Positions 9,998 to 18,987 of a stretch of 64,000 nucleotides of DNA are shown piece by piece (within the stretch, counting starts at the first letter, position 1; each line of letters opens with the position of its first letter). Location of the stretch: the NCBI RefSeq assembly GCF_004358185.1, contig NZ_SMUV01000067.1, positions 98,787-162,786 on the forward strand, in the 5' to 3' direction. This stretch comes from Antarcticimicrobium luteum (lineage in GTDB: Bacteria; Pseudomonadota; Alphaproteobacteria; Rhodobacterales; Rhodobacteraceae). The position numbers were made by a program, and so were the translations under genes. Below the pieces are notes generated by a model. That model was not told the origin of the DNA and did not search any database. It saw only the letters and a program-made list of their open reading frames with translations.

Positions 9998-10489
9998 ATG
10001 CGCTTTGCCATGCTGTTCTGGGCCGGATTCTGGGCCTTTTTGCTGGACCAGGCCAGCAAGTATCTGGTGGTGCACTGGATGGGGCTGGTGCGGCTGCGCG
10101 AGATCGACGTGCTGCCGCCGCTCCTGAATTTCCGGTACGGCGAGAACAGGGGCATCAATTTCGGCCTGCTCGACAGCGGGTCCGAGGCGGCGCGCTGGGT
10201 GCTGATCGGCTTTTCGCTGGCTGTGTGCGTCGCCGTCTTCGTCTGGACGCTGAGGCGGTCCGCGGGGCACCGGATGCAACTGTCCGCCGGGCTGCTGATC
10301 GGCGGCGCGCTGGGCAATGTGATCGACCGGCTGCTTTACGGCTATGTGCTGGATTTTCTCAACATGTCCTGCTGCGGCATCAATAACCCCTTCGTGTTCA
10401 ATGTCGGGGACGTGTTCATCTTTGCCGGCGCGGCGGGCCTCATCCTGTTCGAGGACCGCATCGCCGATCGGCGGAAAAAGGCCCCGTGA
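9998..10489 (+). CDS. lspA: Lipoprotein signal peptidase (signal peptidase II)
   Basis: LspA is the inner-membrane aspartyl protease that cuts the signal peptide from diacylglyceryl prolipoproteins. The 163-residue product has four predicted membrane helices and the catalytic motifs: LLDQASKYLV early on, ENRGINFGLL, GGALGNVIDRL and FNVGDVFIFAG, the last two carrying the paired active-site aspartates. It starts 7 bases after purH, so the two are probably co-transcribed. The next gene encodes one of its likely substrates, a lipoprotein. Confidence 0.97.
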   Translation: MRFAMLFWAGFWAFLLDQASKYLVVHWMGLVRLREIDVLPPLLNFRYGENRGINFGLLDSGSEAARWVLIGFSLAVCVAVFVWTLRRSAGHRMQLSAGLLIGGALGNVIDRLLYGYVLDFLNMSCCGINNPFVFNVGDVFIFAGAAGLILFEDRIADRRKKAP

Positions 10490-10542
10490 CCTTGCCCGGC
10501 AAATCGGTTAAACACCCCTGAAACAGGCGGGAGAGAGTGGCC

Positions 10543-11061
10543 ATGCTGCGCCCTCTGGGTATTACGATCATGCTGGTTACGGCGGTCTCGGTCGCCGGGT
10601 GCTCGAGCAAAGGTCTGCGCAATCTGAGCGCGCCGGGCCCGGGCCCGGACGAATTCATGATTCTGCCGGTGAAGCCGCTGACCGCGCCCACCGACTATTC
10701 CGCCCTGCCTGCGCCCGATCCCGGCGCCGCCAACCTGGTCGATCCGACGCCGATGGCGGATGCGGTCGTGGCCATGGGCGGGCGCGCCGAGGCCACCGTG
10801 CCGGGCGGAGTTCCGGCCGCGGACAGCGCGCTGATCTCGGCCGCCACGCGCCATGGCGTCGAGTCCGGCGTGCGCGATACCCTGGCCGAAGCCGATGCCA
10901 AGTTCCGCAAGCGGCAGTCGCGCATGACCCGCGTTCGCCTGCTGCCGGTGGACCGCTATGAACAGGCCTATCGCCGTCAGGCGCTCGAACCCTTCCCGAC
11001 GAACGAACTCTACCGCCGCGCCGGCGCCGGCACACCCACCGCACCGCCGGCAAAGCCCTGA
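10543..11061 (+). CDS. DUF3035 lipoprotein, BamF-like
   Basis: A 172-residue lipoprotein with signal peptide and lipobox (SVAGC, lipidated Cys near residue 20), followed by the DUF3035 region: a PGPDEFMIL segment, PLTAPTDYSALPAP, and a C-terminal arginine-rich part (AKFRKRQSRMTRVR). The family is restricted to alphaproteobacteria and has been linked to the BAM outer-membrane assembly complex as the extra subunit BamF. A GTG six bases upstream could also start translation, but GGGAGAG is better spaced for the ATG at 10543. It lies between lspA and an M16 peptidase pair that also serves the cell envelope. Confidence 0.8.
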   Translation: MLRPLGITIMLVTAVSVAGCSSKGLRNLSAPGPGPDEFMILPVKPLTAPTDYSALPAPDPGAANLVDPTPMADAVVAMGGRAEATVPGGVPAADSALISAATRHGVESGVRDTLAEADAKFRKRQSRMTRVRLLPVDRYEQAYRRQALEPFPTNELYRRAGAGTPTAPPAKP

Positions 11062-11088
11062 GGCCGCTCACGTTTACGAGACTTTGAC

Positions 11089-11116
11089 TTGAACCGGGGC
11101 GGGCCGCGCGTAGGTT
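11089..11116 (+). promoter_or_regulatory. Putative sigma-70 promoter of M16 peptidase pair
   Basis: A TTGAAC box (11089-11094), a 16-base spacer and TAGGTT (11111-11116) lie in the 83-base gap before the first M16 gene, placing a start near 11123 and a GGAGAG ribosome site at 11132. The match to consensus is moderate, and read-through from upstream is also possible. Confidence 0.4.
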
Positions 11117-11144
11117 GAAGTGCGCAGCAACGGAGAGATCCCGC

Positions 11145-12500
11145 ATGTTCAAGAATTTTGTCCTGATCGCGGCCGCATCGGGGGCGCTGGCCGCCTCTGC
11201 CGCCGCCGGTCGGGCGGCGGACCCGCAAGAGGCGGTGACCACCTTTTCTCTGGAAAACGGGATGCAGGTGGTAGTGGTCGAGGATCACCGCGCGCCGGTC
11301 CTTCAGCACATGGTCTGGTATCGCGTCGGCTCGGCGGATGAGCCGGTCGGCTCATCGGGGGTGGCGCATTTCCTCGAACATCTGATGTTCAAGGATACCG
11401 ACAACATGAAATCGGGCGAGCTGTCCGCCACGGTGGCGGCCAACGGCGGTCAGGACAACGCCTTTACCAGTTACGATTACACCGCCTATTTCCAGCGTGT
11501 CGCCGCCGACCGGCTGGGACTGATGATGAAGATGGAATCCGACCGGATGACCCATCTGCGGCTGACCGAGGGCGACATCGCCACCGAGCGCGACGTGATT
11601 CTGGAAGAGCGCAACATGCGGACCGAGAACAACCCGCGGGCGCTGTTCTCGGAACAGATGAACGCGGCGCAATACCTCAACCACCGCTACGGCGTGCCGG
11701 TGATCGGCTGGAAACACGAGATGGAGGAGCTGGACCGCGCCGATGCGCTGTCCTTCTATCACACCTATTACGCGCCGAATAACGCCATCCTGGTGGTGTC
11801 GGGTGACGTGACGCCCGACGAGGTCAGAACCCTGGCCGAAACCTATTACGGCGTCATTCCCGCCAATCCCGACCTGCCGCCGCGCATCCGCTCGCAGGAG
11901 CCGCCGCAGCGCGCCGCCCGGCGGCTGGAGTTCCGCGACGCGCGTGTGGCGCAGGCCTATGTCAACCGTTCCTATCTGGCGCAGGAACGCGACCCGGGCG
12001 CGCAGCGGGAGGCGGCCGCGCTTTATCTGCTGTCCGAGATCCTCGGCGGCGGCCAGACCTCGTACCTGGCCGAAAAGCTGCAATTCGATCAGAAGATCGC
12101 GGTCTATACCGGCGCCTTCTACAATGGCACCACACTCGACGACACCACCTTCGATCTGGTGGTGGTGCCGGCCGAGGGCGTTTCGCTGGACGCGGCCGAG
12201 GCGGCGCTGGACGAGACGCTGCGCAGCTTTCTGCGCGACGGGGTGGACCCCGAACAGCTCGATCGGATCAAGCTGCAGCTGCGCGCCTCGCAGATCTATG
12301 AACGTGACGACGTTGCCGGCATCGCCAACCGCTATGGCCGGGCGCTGGCCGTCGGTCTGACCGTCGAGGACGTGCAGGCCTGGCCGGATCTGCTTCAGGC
12401 CGTGACCGGAGACGATATTCTGGCCGCGGCCCGCACTCTCCTGCGCCGGGAGGATTCGGTCACCGGCCGGCTGATGCGTTACGAAGAGGTGACCCAATGA
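11145..12500 (+). CDS. M16 zinc metallopeptidase, catalytic subunit
   Basis: A 451-residue pitrilysin-family peptidase with a signal peptide (about residues 1-24). The inverted zinc-binding motif HXXEH is present as HFLEHLMF, and the distal metal ligand lies about 75 residues on in ERDVILEERNMR. A second M16 domain without the motif forms the C-terminal half. Such proteins act in the periplasm on peptides or misfolded envelope proteins. Its stop overlaps the start of the next M16 gene (ATGA at 12497), indicating stoichiometric co-translation as a heterodimer. Confidence 0.94.
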   Translation: MFKNFVLIAAASGALAASAAAGRAADPQEAVTTFSLENGMQVVVVEDHRAPVLQHMVWYRVGSADEPVGSSGVAHFLEHLMFKDTDNMKSGELSATVAANGGQDNAFTSYDYTAYFQRVAADRLGLMMKMESDRMTHLRLTEGDIATERDVILEERNMRTENNPRALFSEQMNAAQYLNHRYGVPVIGWKHEMEELDRADALSFYHTYYAPNNAILVVSGDVTPDEVRTLAETYYGVIPANPDLPPRIRSQEPPQRAARRLEFRDARVAQAYVNRSYLAQERDPGAQREAAALYLLSEILGGGQTSYLAEKLQFDQKIAVYTGAFYNGTTLDDTTFDLVVVPAEGVSLDAAEAALDETLRSFLRDGVDPEQLDRIKLQLRASQIYERDDVAGIANRYGRALAVGLTVEDVQAWPDLLQAVTGDDILAAARTLLRREDSVTGRLMRYEEVTQ

Positions 12501-13810
12501 GAACCCTGTTTGCGGCGCTGATTCTGACGCTGCTGGGCCTTCCGGCCCTGGCGGCGGTGAAAATTCAGGAGGTGGTCAGCCCCGGCGGTATCACCGCCTG
12601 GCTGGTCGAGGATCACTCGATCCCCTTCACCGCGCTGGAGTTGCGGTTTCGCGGCGGCACCTCGCTGGACGCACCGGGCAAGCGTGGCGCGGTGAACCTG
12701 ATGACCGGTCTGCTGGAGGAGGGGGCGGGCGATCTCGACGCCCGCGCCTATGCCCGCGAGCTGGAATCGCTGGCGGCCTCTTTTTCCTTCGACAGCGGGC
12801 CGGATTCGGTGTCGGTCTCGGCCCGGTTCCTGACCGAGAACCGCGATTCCGTGATGGCGCTGCTGCGCGATACGCTTCTCGCGCCCCGTTTCGACGCGGA
12901 CGCCATCGAACGGGTGCGGGGGCAGGTCCAGTCCGGGCTGGCCTCGGACGCCAAGGATCCCAATGAGATCGCCGGCCAGACCTTCCGCGCGATGACATAT
13001 GGCGACCACCCCTATGGCTCGGACGGCAAGGGCACGCCGGAGTCCGTCGCGTCGCTCAGCCGCGACGATCTGGTGCGGGCCCATGGCGCGGTCTTTGCCC
13101 GCGACCGGCTTTATGTGGCGGCGGTGGGCGACATCACCCCCGAGGCGCTGGGCGCGCTGGTGGACCGGCTGCTGGGCGATCTGCCCCGGGCCGGCGCGGC
13201 GATGCCGGGCAAGGCCGAGGTCACCATCGAGAGCGGCACCACCGTGGTGCCCTTTGCCACGCCACAGTCGGTTGCGCTGTTCGGTCAGCCGGGGATCGGC
13301 CGGCACGACCCGGATTTCTTTGCCGCCTATGTGCTCAACACCATCCTCGGCGGCGGCAGTTTCGAAAGCCGCCTGATGACCGAGGTGCGCGAGAAACGCG
13401 GGCTGACCTATGGTGTCTATTCCTATCTGGTGCCGCGCGATCTGGCCTCGGTCTATATGGGCAGCGTCGCCTCGGCCAATGGCCGCATCGGCGAGGCGGT
13501 TCAGGTGATCCGGGACGAATGGGCGCGTCTGGCCCGTGACGGGGTGACGGCGGAGGAGCTGGACAAGGCCAAGACCTATCTGACCGGCGCCTATCCGCTG
13601 CGGTTCGACGGCAACGAGCGGATCGCCAGCATCCTCGTGGGGATGCAGATGGACGATCTGCCGATCGATTATGTGACCACCCGCAACGACAAGGTGAACG
13701 CGGTGACGCTCGGTGACGCAAACCGCGTTGCGGCGGATCTGCTGAAACCCGATCAGCTGCGCTTTGTCGTGGTGGGCGAGCCCGAGGGGCTGGAGAGCAC
13801 CACCAACTAG
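12497..13810 (+). CDS. M16 peptidase-like protein, non-catalytic partner
   Basis: A 437-residue M16-family protein with a signal peptide (LPALAA cleavage region, about residue 19). At the position of the HXXEH motif it has NLMTGLLEEG, so the zinc-binding histidines are missing. The C-terminal domain contains the R/Y signature VREKRGLTYGVYSYL that binds substrate in the paired subunit. By analogy with mitochondrial processing peptidase and bacterial two-subunit M16B enzymes, it should complete the active site of its upstream partner, with which it overlaps by four bases. Confidence 0.93.
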   Translation: MRTLFAALILTLLGLPALAAVKIQEVVSPGGITAWLVEDHSIPFTALELRFRGGTSLDAPGKRGAVNLMTGLLEEGAGDLDARAYARELESLAASFSFDSGPDSVSVSARFLTENRDSVMALLRDTLLAPRFDADAIERVRGQVQSGLASDAKDPNEIAGQTFRAMTYGDHPYGSDGKGTPESVASLSRDDLVRAHGAVFARDRLYVAAVGDITPEALGALVDRLLGDLPRAGAAMPGKAEVTIESGTTVVPFATPQSVALFGQPGIGRHDPDFFAAYVLNTILGGGSFESRLMTEVREKRGLTYGVYSYLVPRDLASVYMGSVASANGRIGEAVQVIRDEWARLARDGVTAEELDKAKTYLTGAYPLRFDGNERIASILVGMQMDDLPIDYVTTRNDKVNAVTLGDANRVAADLLKPDQLRFVVVGEPEGLESTTN

Positions 13811-13824
13811 GCTGTCGCCGTTCA

Positions 13825-13860
13825 CAAGCCGCGCAAACGCCCCGGACCGTGGGCCGGCGC
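13825..13860 (-). repeat. Partial inverted copy of dispersed repeat end
   Basis: In the gap between the convergent M16 and glycosyltransferase genes, this stretch matches the reverse complement of the right end of the element at 27942-28083 (CAAGCCG.GCAA.CGCC..GGACCGTGG...GGCGC), about 30 of 34 positions with a 2-base insertion by hand alignment. The rest of the 136-base gap shows no reading frame and no clear terminator. Confidence 0.45.
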
Positions 13861-13946
13861 CGGCGCGGTGCGCTTCGGGCTTGATTCCGCGCTGGGGGCG
13901 CAGGTTCGAAGGCTCGCCTCGGACCGATGTCGCTGGGCAGGTGTTC

Positions 13947-14798
13947 TTACACGCCGCGGTCGCGGTCCCAGCGGCCGCGCGGCTGCCAGAGCGGTGTCTT
14001 CACCGTCAGCGCCACCGCCGTATAAATCGCAAACCCCAACGGGTCGCGCAGCATCAGCCCGACCTTCTGGGCCGCACCCGGCGCGGTCTGCCCGGCATTC
14101 CGTACAAGATCGGGCCGTTTTTCCCCAAGTTCGGCCAGCCCCCGGTTCTGCCGCCGCCGTACCCGCACCAGCGCGCCGAAACCCTCGGCGATGGGCCAGG
14201 AAAACGCATCCGGCACCCTGACCATCTCTTCCGCCGCGAAATGGCTGCGGATGAAGATATCGTCCGAGATCACCTCCGGAATCTCATCCCAGCGCGCCCG
14301 CCCCGCGCTATTCACCGCCGCGATGCCGCAGCCCGGCACGCCCCGGGCCATGAACGGCAGCCGTGCCCAGAACCGGGCATAGAGGCGCGAGACATAGCTG
14401 CGCGCGCGGCGAATGCGGAACTGGCCGCTGGCATAGGTGGGCGCGGGCCGGTCCACCGCGCGCGCCAGCGCTGCGATCAGACCGGGCGAGACATGAATGT
14501 CGGCGTCCATGAAGACCAGGTTCGGGTTGGCGGCGGCGGCGATACCGGCATTCAGCGCTGCGGTCTTGCTGCCCTCGGCCAGTTCGATGATCCGAAACCG
14601 CCAGCCCCGCGCGGCAAAGTCGGGGGCCAGCGCCCGCGCCTCTGCCGCTGTGGCGTCTTGGCAGCCATTGGGCACCACAATCACCTCGACCGGATGGTCC
14701 GCCTCCATCCCTGCCGGGTCGTCCGATTTCAGCAGGTGGCGCAGGCTGTCGCCGATGAACCCCTCTTCGTTGTAGGCGGGGACGAGGATGCTGATCAT
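13947..14798 (-). CDS. Family 2 glycosyltransferase
   Basis: A 283-residue GT-A fold glycosyltransferase. It starts MISILVPAYNEEGFIG (nucleotide-sugar binding), has the DxD-type metal motif in LVFMDADIHVSPG near residue 95, and an ISDDIFIRS acceptor/base region around residue 190. The C-terminal part is basic (RVRRRQNRGLAEL), with no clear membrane segment. The ATG at 14798 overlaps the stop of the deacetylase gene (ATGA), so the two are translationally coupled and likely modify the same glycan. Donor and acceptor are unknown. Confidence 0.88.
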   Translation of the reverse strand: MISILVPAYNEEGFIGDSLRHLLKSDDPAGMEADHPVEVIVVPNGCQDATAAEARALAPDFAARGWRFRIIELAEGSKTAALNAGIAAAANPNLVFMDADIHVSPGLIAALARAVDRPAPTYASGQFRIRRARSYVSRLYARFWARLPFMARGVPGCGIAAVNSAGRARWDEIPEVISDDIFIRSHFAAEEMVRVPDAFSWPIAEGFGALVRVRRRQNRGLAELGEKRPDLVRNAGQTAPGAAQKVGLMLRDPLGFAIYTAVALTVKTPLWQPRGRWDRDRGV

Positions 14799-15496
14799 GT
14801 CGCTGCCCGCGCCGGCAGCAGCCGCTTGCGCATCAGCCCCAGCAGGCGTCGCGTGCGGCGCCCATAGGGGACCAGGCCGCGCAGGGCCTCTTCCAACTGC
14901 GCATTGTCCATTTCGCCCTCGATGCAGTTGCGCGGGCGCAGGAAGCGGGTGTTGCGGCACTGCCCCCGGTCCGAGGTGTAGAGCGCCTCGAACCCTTCGG
15001 CGTCGACCGCCTCGGTGACGCGGCGGTCATAGGCACCGAAGGGCGCGGCGGCGAGCGTCACCGGCGCGCCCGCCAGCTCGGCCAGCCTTTGCCGCGCATC
15101 GCGATACTCCGCCTGCCGCCCAGCCGCATCCAGTCTGCGCCAGTCGCGGTGGGTCGCCCCGTGCAGCCCGATGGTATGGCCCGCCTGCGCCAGCCTGCGC
15201 ACATCCGCCTCGGACAGAGAGCCGGGCGTACCGATCCGCGCGCTCAGCAGGAAGAACGTGGCGCGCAGCCCGCGTTTCTCCAGCTCCGGCAGGGCGATCT
15301 CGGCATCCGAGGCATTGCCGTCGTCGAAGGTGATCTCGGGCGCAGTGGTGCCCATGCCGGTGATCCGGTCGAGAATCTCGCAAAACCGCGCGCGCGACAG
15401 CCAGAACACCGCTTCGCCGGGCTCCAGCTCCCGCTGGGGCTCACCGATCCCGTGGAAGATCAGGACAGAGCGTTTCTGGTCCGGGCTGCGTTCCAT
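14795..15496 (-). CDS. Polysaccharide deacetylase (NodB-like)
   Basis: A 233-residue carbohydrate esterase 4-type protein. The metal-binding TFDDGNASD motif (TFDDG, about residues 54-62) and the HGATHRDW motif with the paired metal-binding histidines are intact, and RATFFLLSARIG is the usual strand after the first motif. No signal peptide is seen, so it may act on a cytoplasmic or lipid-linked saccharide. It begins 3 bases after the aldehyde dehydrogenase gene and overlaps the glycosyltransferase gene by 4 bases. Confidence 0.87.
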   Translation of the reverse strand: MERSPDQKRSVLIFHGIGEPQRELEPGEAVFWLSRARFCEILDRITGMGTTAPEITFDDGNASDAEIALPELEKRGLRATFFLLSARIGTPGSLSEADVRRLAQAGHTIGLHGATHRDWRRLDAAGRQAEYRDARQRLAELAGAPVTLAAAPFGAYDRRVTEAVDAEGFEALYTSDRGQCRNTRFLRPRNCIEGEMDNAQLEEALRGLVPYGRRTRRLLGLMRKRLLPARAAT

Positions 15497-15499
15497 CCC

Positions 15500-17842
15500 C
15501 TATTCCCCGTAGGGCACCCAGATATTCTTCACCTCGGTCGCCGCCTCGAGGAACCGGCGCAGGTCCGCCGCCTGCCAGTCGGTCGCCTGCCCGTGGTTCA
15601 CCCAGGTCCGTTTCAGGTTGCCCGCCGAGGCGCGTTCGATGGCGCCGGACAGGTCGGAGGAGGAAAAGCTCCAGACCGCGTCCACCCCCAGATGCGCGGC
15701 CAGCGGCGCGGCCAGATCCGCATGCGGACCGGTCAGGATGTTGACCACGCCAGCCGGCACGTCGGAGGTGTCCAGAACCTGATAGAAATCCGTGGCCGCC
15801 AGCGGGAACGGGTCCGAGGCCGCCAGCACCACCCGGTTGCCCATGGCGATGGCCGGCGCCAGAACGCCGACCAGCCCCAACAACGGCGCCTCGTCGGCAC
15901 AAAGCGCGCCGATGATGCCCACCGGCTCTTTCATCGCCAGCGCCACGCCGCGGATCGGCACGCCATGGACCTGACCGTCGTATTTGTCGGCCCAGGCGGC
16001 GGCGGTGAACAGGCGCTGGATAGAGGCCTGAACCTCCTTCTCGCCGCCGCGCCTGCCGGTCATGGCGTCGATCCGGTGGGCGAACTCTCCGGCACGTGCC
16101 GAAAGGTTCTCTGCCAGATAATAAAGGATCTGCGCCCGCAGGTGGCCGGAGGTCCCGGCCCAGCCGGCGGCCGCCTGCGCCGCCTCGACCGCGTTGCGCA
16201 CATCCTTGCGCCCCGCGATCGGCACATGGCCCAGCAGCGCGCCGGATTTCGACCAGACGGGGCGGGAATAGCCGCCGTCGGGCCGCGCCTGCTTGCCGCC
16301 GATATAGAGCTTGGCGGTCCGGTCCAGCGGATCGGCGGGGGCGCCGCCCCCCTCCGGCATCGGTGGCACCGGTGACAGCGCCTTTGTCCGGGCCTTGGGC
16401 CTGGTATAGGCCGACAAGCCCTCCCATCCGCCCTCGCGGCCAAAGCCGCTTTCGCGCACCCCGCCAAAACCCGCGGCGGCGTCGAAAAGGTTGGTGGCGT
16501 TGACCCAGACCACGCCGGCCGCCAGCATCGGCGCGATGTCGAGGGCGAGGTTCAGATTCTCGGTCCAGACCGTCGCGGCAAGGCCATAGCGCGTGTTGTT
16601 CGCCAGTTGCACGGCTTCGCCCGGCGTGCGGAAAGTGGTGGAGACGAGGACGGGGCCAAAGATTTCCTCCTGCATCAGCCGGTCCGAGGGGGCCAGCCCG
16701 GTGATCAGCGTGGGGGGATAGAAACAGCCCCCCTCCGGCAGCGCGACATCGGCGTGATAGGTCTGCCCGGCGGTGTTGCCCGCGACCATGTCCGAGATGG
16801 TCTTCAGCTGAACCGGGTCCACCACCGCGCCGACGTCGATGCATTTGTCGAGTGGATCGCCCAGCCGCAGCTTGTCCATCCGCTCGCGCAGCTTGTCGTG
16901 AAAGCGCTCTGCCACCGGCTCATGCACCAAAAGGCGCGATCCGGCGCAGCAGACCTGTCCCTGGTTGAACCAGATCGCATCGACCAGCCCCTCGACCGCG
17001 GAATCCAGATCGGCGTCGTCGAACACGATATAGGGCGACTTGCCGCCCAGCTCCAAGGTCAGCGCCTTGCCCGATCCCGCCGTCGCCGCGCGGATTTTCC
17101 GCCCCACCTCGGTCGAGCCGGTAAAGGCGATCTTGTCGATATCCGGATGGCCCACGATCATCTCGCCCACCGCGCCGTCGCCGGTGACGATGTTGACCAC
17201 CCCTTTCGGCAGCCCGGCCTGACGGCAGATATCGGAGAAGAGCAACGCGGTGAGAGTGGTATATTCGGCCGGCTTCAGCACCACGGTGTTGCCCATCGCC
17301 AGCGCCGGCGCGACCTTCCACGCCAGCATCAGCAGCGGGAAGTTCCACGGGATGATCTGGCCGCAGACGCCGATGGCCTGCCGGTCGGGCAGCTCCGCCT
17401 CCATCAGTTGCGCCATGCCCGCGTGGTAATAGAAATGCCGCTGGGCGAGGGGGATGTCGATATCGCGGCTCTCGCGGATCGGCTTGCCGTTGTCCAGCGT
17501 CTCCAGCACCGCGAAAAGCCGCGCATGTTTCTGGAGCAGCCGCGCGATGGCATAGAGATAGCGCGCGCGCCCGGGCCCGCCCAGACGCTCCCACTTGTGC
17601 TGCGCCCGGCGGGCGGCGGCGACGGCGGCGTTCACCTCTTCGCCACTGGCCTGGGTCAGCGTCGCCAGCACCTCGCCGGTGGCCGGATTGCGGCTGTCGA
17701 ACCCCGGCCCGGGCGCTGTAAAGGCGCCGTCGATGAAATGGCCGAACCGGTCGCCCTGATCCACCAGCCAGGTCAGCGCCTCTGCCGCGCTCTCGGGGGC
17801 GGGGCCGTAGTCCATCGTGTCGAGGATCTCTTTGACGGTCAT
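15500..17842 (-). CDS. ALDH16-type two-domain aldehyde dehydrogenase
   Basis: A 780-residue protein with a full aldehyde dehydrogenase domain (about residues 30-485) and a second, truncated ALDH-like domain (about 515-780). The first has the general-base Glu in TLELGGKSPY (near 264) and the catalytic Cys in NQGQVCCAGSR (near 298). The second keeps Rossmann-like segments (EPVGIIGAL, GNRVVLAASD, GVVNILTGPH) but stops before a catalytic Cys region. This is the ALDH16 architecture, described structurally from a Loktanella species, in which the bacterial form keeps the active Cys. The ATG at 17842 follows GAGAAGAA; a TTG 18 bases upstream lacks one. It is preceded by deoC. Confidence 0.93.
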   Translation of the reverse strand: MTVKEILDTMDYGPAPESAAEALTWLVDQGDRFGHFIDGAFTAPGPGFDSRNPATGEVLATLTQASGEEVNAAVAAARRAQHKWERLGGPGRARYLYAIARLLQKHARLFAVLETLDNGKPIRESRDIDIPLAQRHFYYHAGMAQLMEAELPDRQAIGVCGQIIPWNFPLLMLAWKVAPALAMGNTVVLKPAEYTTLTALLFSDICRQAGLPKGVVNIVTGDGAVGEMIVGHPDIDKIAFTGSTEVGRKIRAATAGSGKALTLELGGKSPYIVFDDADLDSAVEGLVDAIWFNQGQVCCAGSRLLVHEPVAERFHDKLRERMDKLRLGDPLDKCIDVGAVVDPVQLKTISDMVAGNTAGQTYHADVALPEGGCFYPPTLITGLAPSDRLMQEEIFGPVLVSTTFRTPGEAVQLANNTRYGLAATVWTENLNLALDIAPMLAAGVVWVNATNLFDAAAGFGGVRESGFGREGGWEGLSAYTRPKARTKALSPVPPMPEGGGAPADPLDRTAKLYIGGKQARPDGGYSRPVWSKSGALLGHVPIAGRKDVRNAVEAAQAAAGWAGTSGHLRAQILYYLAENLSARAGEFAHRIDAMTGRRGGEKEVQASIQRLFTAAAWADKYDGQVHGVPIRGVALAMKEPVGIIGALCADEAPLLGLVGVLAPAIAMGNRVVLAASDPFPLAATDFYQVLDTSDVPAGVVNILTGPHADLAAPLAAHLGVDAVWSFSSSDLSGAIERASAGNLKRTWVNHGQATDWQAADLRRFLEAATEVKNIWVPYGE

Positions 17843-17885
17843 GGCTTCTTCTCTGCTCAAATATCCATCTGCCCGAGGCGGGTCG

Positions 17886-17924
17886 CGCCCGTGTCAGGCG
17901 CCCGTGTCAGGCGCCCATGTCAGG
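17886..17924. repeat. Three tandem 13-bp repeats across the deoC stop codon
   Basis: CGCCCGTGTCAGG occurs at 17886-17898 and 17899-17911 exactly, and at 17912-17924 with one change (CGCCCATGTCAGG). The deoC stop codon (17920-17922 on the minus strand) lies in the third unit. The unit length is not a multiple of three, so added or lost copies would not change the protein, only the deoC-to-ALDH spacing. Confidence 0.85.
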
Positions 17925-18909
17925 CGATTGCATGGCGATAGCCGGCCGAATAGGCGCCGGTCACATGATGCTCCAACTGCCGCTCGATGTCGCCCAGCAG
18001 CGAGGAGGCGCCGAAACGGAAGAGGTCGGGCCGCAACCAGCGATCCCCCAGCTCCTCCTTGATCAGCGCCAGATAAGTCAGCGCGTCCTTGGCCTTGGAA
18101 ATCCCGCCGGCGGGCTTGTAGCCGATGCGATAGCCGGTGCGCTCGTGATAGTCGCGGATCGCCCGGATCATCACCAGGCTGACGGGCAGGGTGGCGTTCA
18201 CCGCCTCCTTGCCGGTCGAGGTCTTGATGAAATCGGCCCCGGCCATCATGCAGACCAGGCTGGCGCGGGCCACGTTGCGCAGCGTGCCCAGCTCTCCGGT
18301 GGCCAGGATCGCCTTGACGTGCGCCGCGCCGCAGGCCTCGCGGAAGGTCTTCATCTCGTCATACAGCGCCTGCCAGTCGCCCTCCAGCACGTGCCGGCGC
18401 GAGATGACGATGTCGATCTCCTTGGCCCCCGCCTTCACGCTTTCGCCGATCTCGGCCACGCGCAGGTGAAACGGCGACAGCCCTGCGGGAAACCCGGTGG
18501 AGACGGCGGCGACCGGGATGCCCGAGCCCTCCAGCGCGTCAACGGCGGGCGCGATCATGTCGTGATAGACGCAGACCGCGCCGACGGTCAGCCCGCCGAC
18601 CCCCAACGCCTCCAGCAGATCGACGTGCACCGGTTGGCGCGCCTTGGCGCAGAGGCGGCGGACCCTGTTCGCCGTGTCGTCGCCGGCCAGCGTGGTCAGG
18701 TCGATGCAGCTGATCGCCTTGAGCAGCCAGGCCGCCTGATACTCTTTCTTGACGCTGCGGCGGCCGGGCAGTGTGGCCGCGCGGCGTTCGATGGCCGAGC
18801 GGTTGGCTTGCGCGCCATGCACCCAGTCGAGGTCCAGCGCCATGCCGGGATTGCGCGGTTCGGTCACCTGCGGAAGATGCGCGGTTTGCGCGGTGTCGGT
18901 CATGTCCAT
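17920..18909 (-). CDS. deoC: Deoxyribose-phosphate aldolase
   Basis: DeoC cleaves 2-deoxyribose-5-phosphate to acetaldehyde and glyceraldehyde-3-phosphate in deoxynucleoside breakdown. The 329-residue long-form protein has KAILATGELG (proton-relay Lys), DFIKTSTGK with the Schiff-base lysine, and GYKPAGGI near the C-terminus. The N-terminal SCIDLTTLAGDDT corresponds to the DLTTL strand of the family. The start could be the ATG at 18909 or 18903; neither has a strong ribosome site. The ALDH16 gene 77 bases downstream could oxidise the acetaldehyde made here, though that is inference. Confidence 0.95.
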   Translation of the reverse strand: MDMTDTAQTAHLPQVTEPRNPGMALDLDWVHGAQANRSAIERRAATLPGRRSVKKEYQAAWLLKAISCIDLTTLAGDDTANRVRRLCAKARQPVHVDLLEALGVGGLTVGAVCVYHDMIAPAVDALEGSGIPVAAVSTGFPAGLSPFHLRVAEIGESVKAGAKEIDIVISRRHVLEGDWQALYDEMKTFREACGAAHVKAILATGELGTLRNVARASLVCMMAGADFIKTSTGKEAVNATLPVSLVMIRAIRDYHERTGYRIGYKPAGGISKAKDALTYLALIKEELGDRWLRPDLFRFGASSLLGDIERQLEHHVTGAYSAGYRHAIA

Positions 18910-18987
18910 GCGGTGGGTCCGGTGGCTGATTTTCGGGCAGGCTGGCACGGGGGCCGCGCCTTGGCAAGCGATGCGTCCGGCGTTTAG

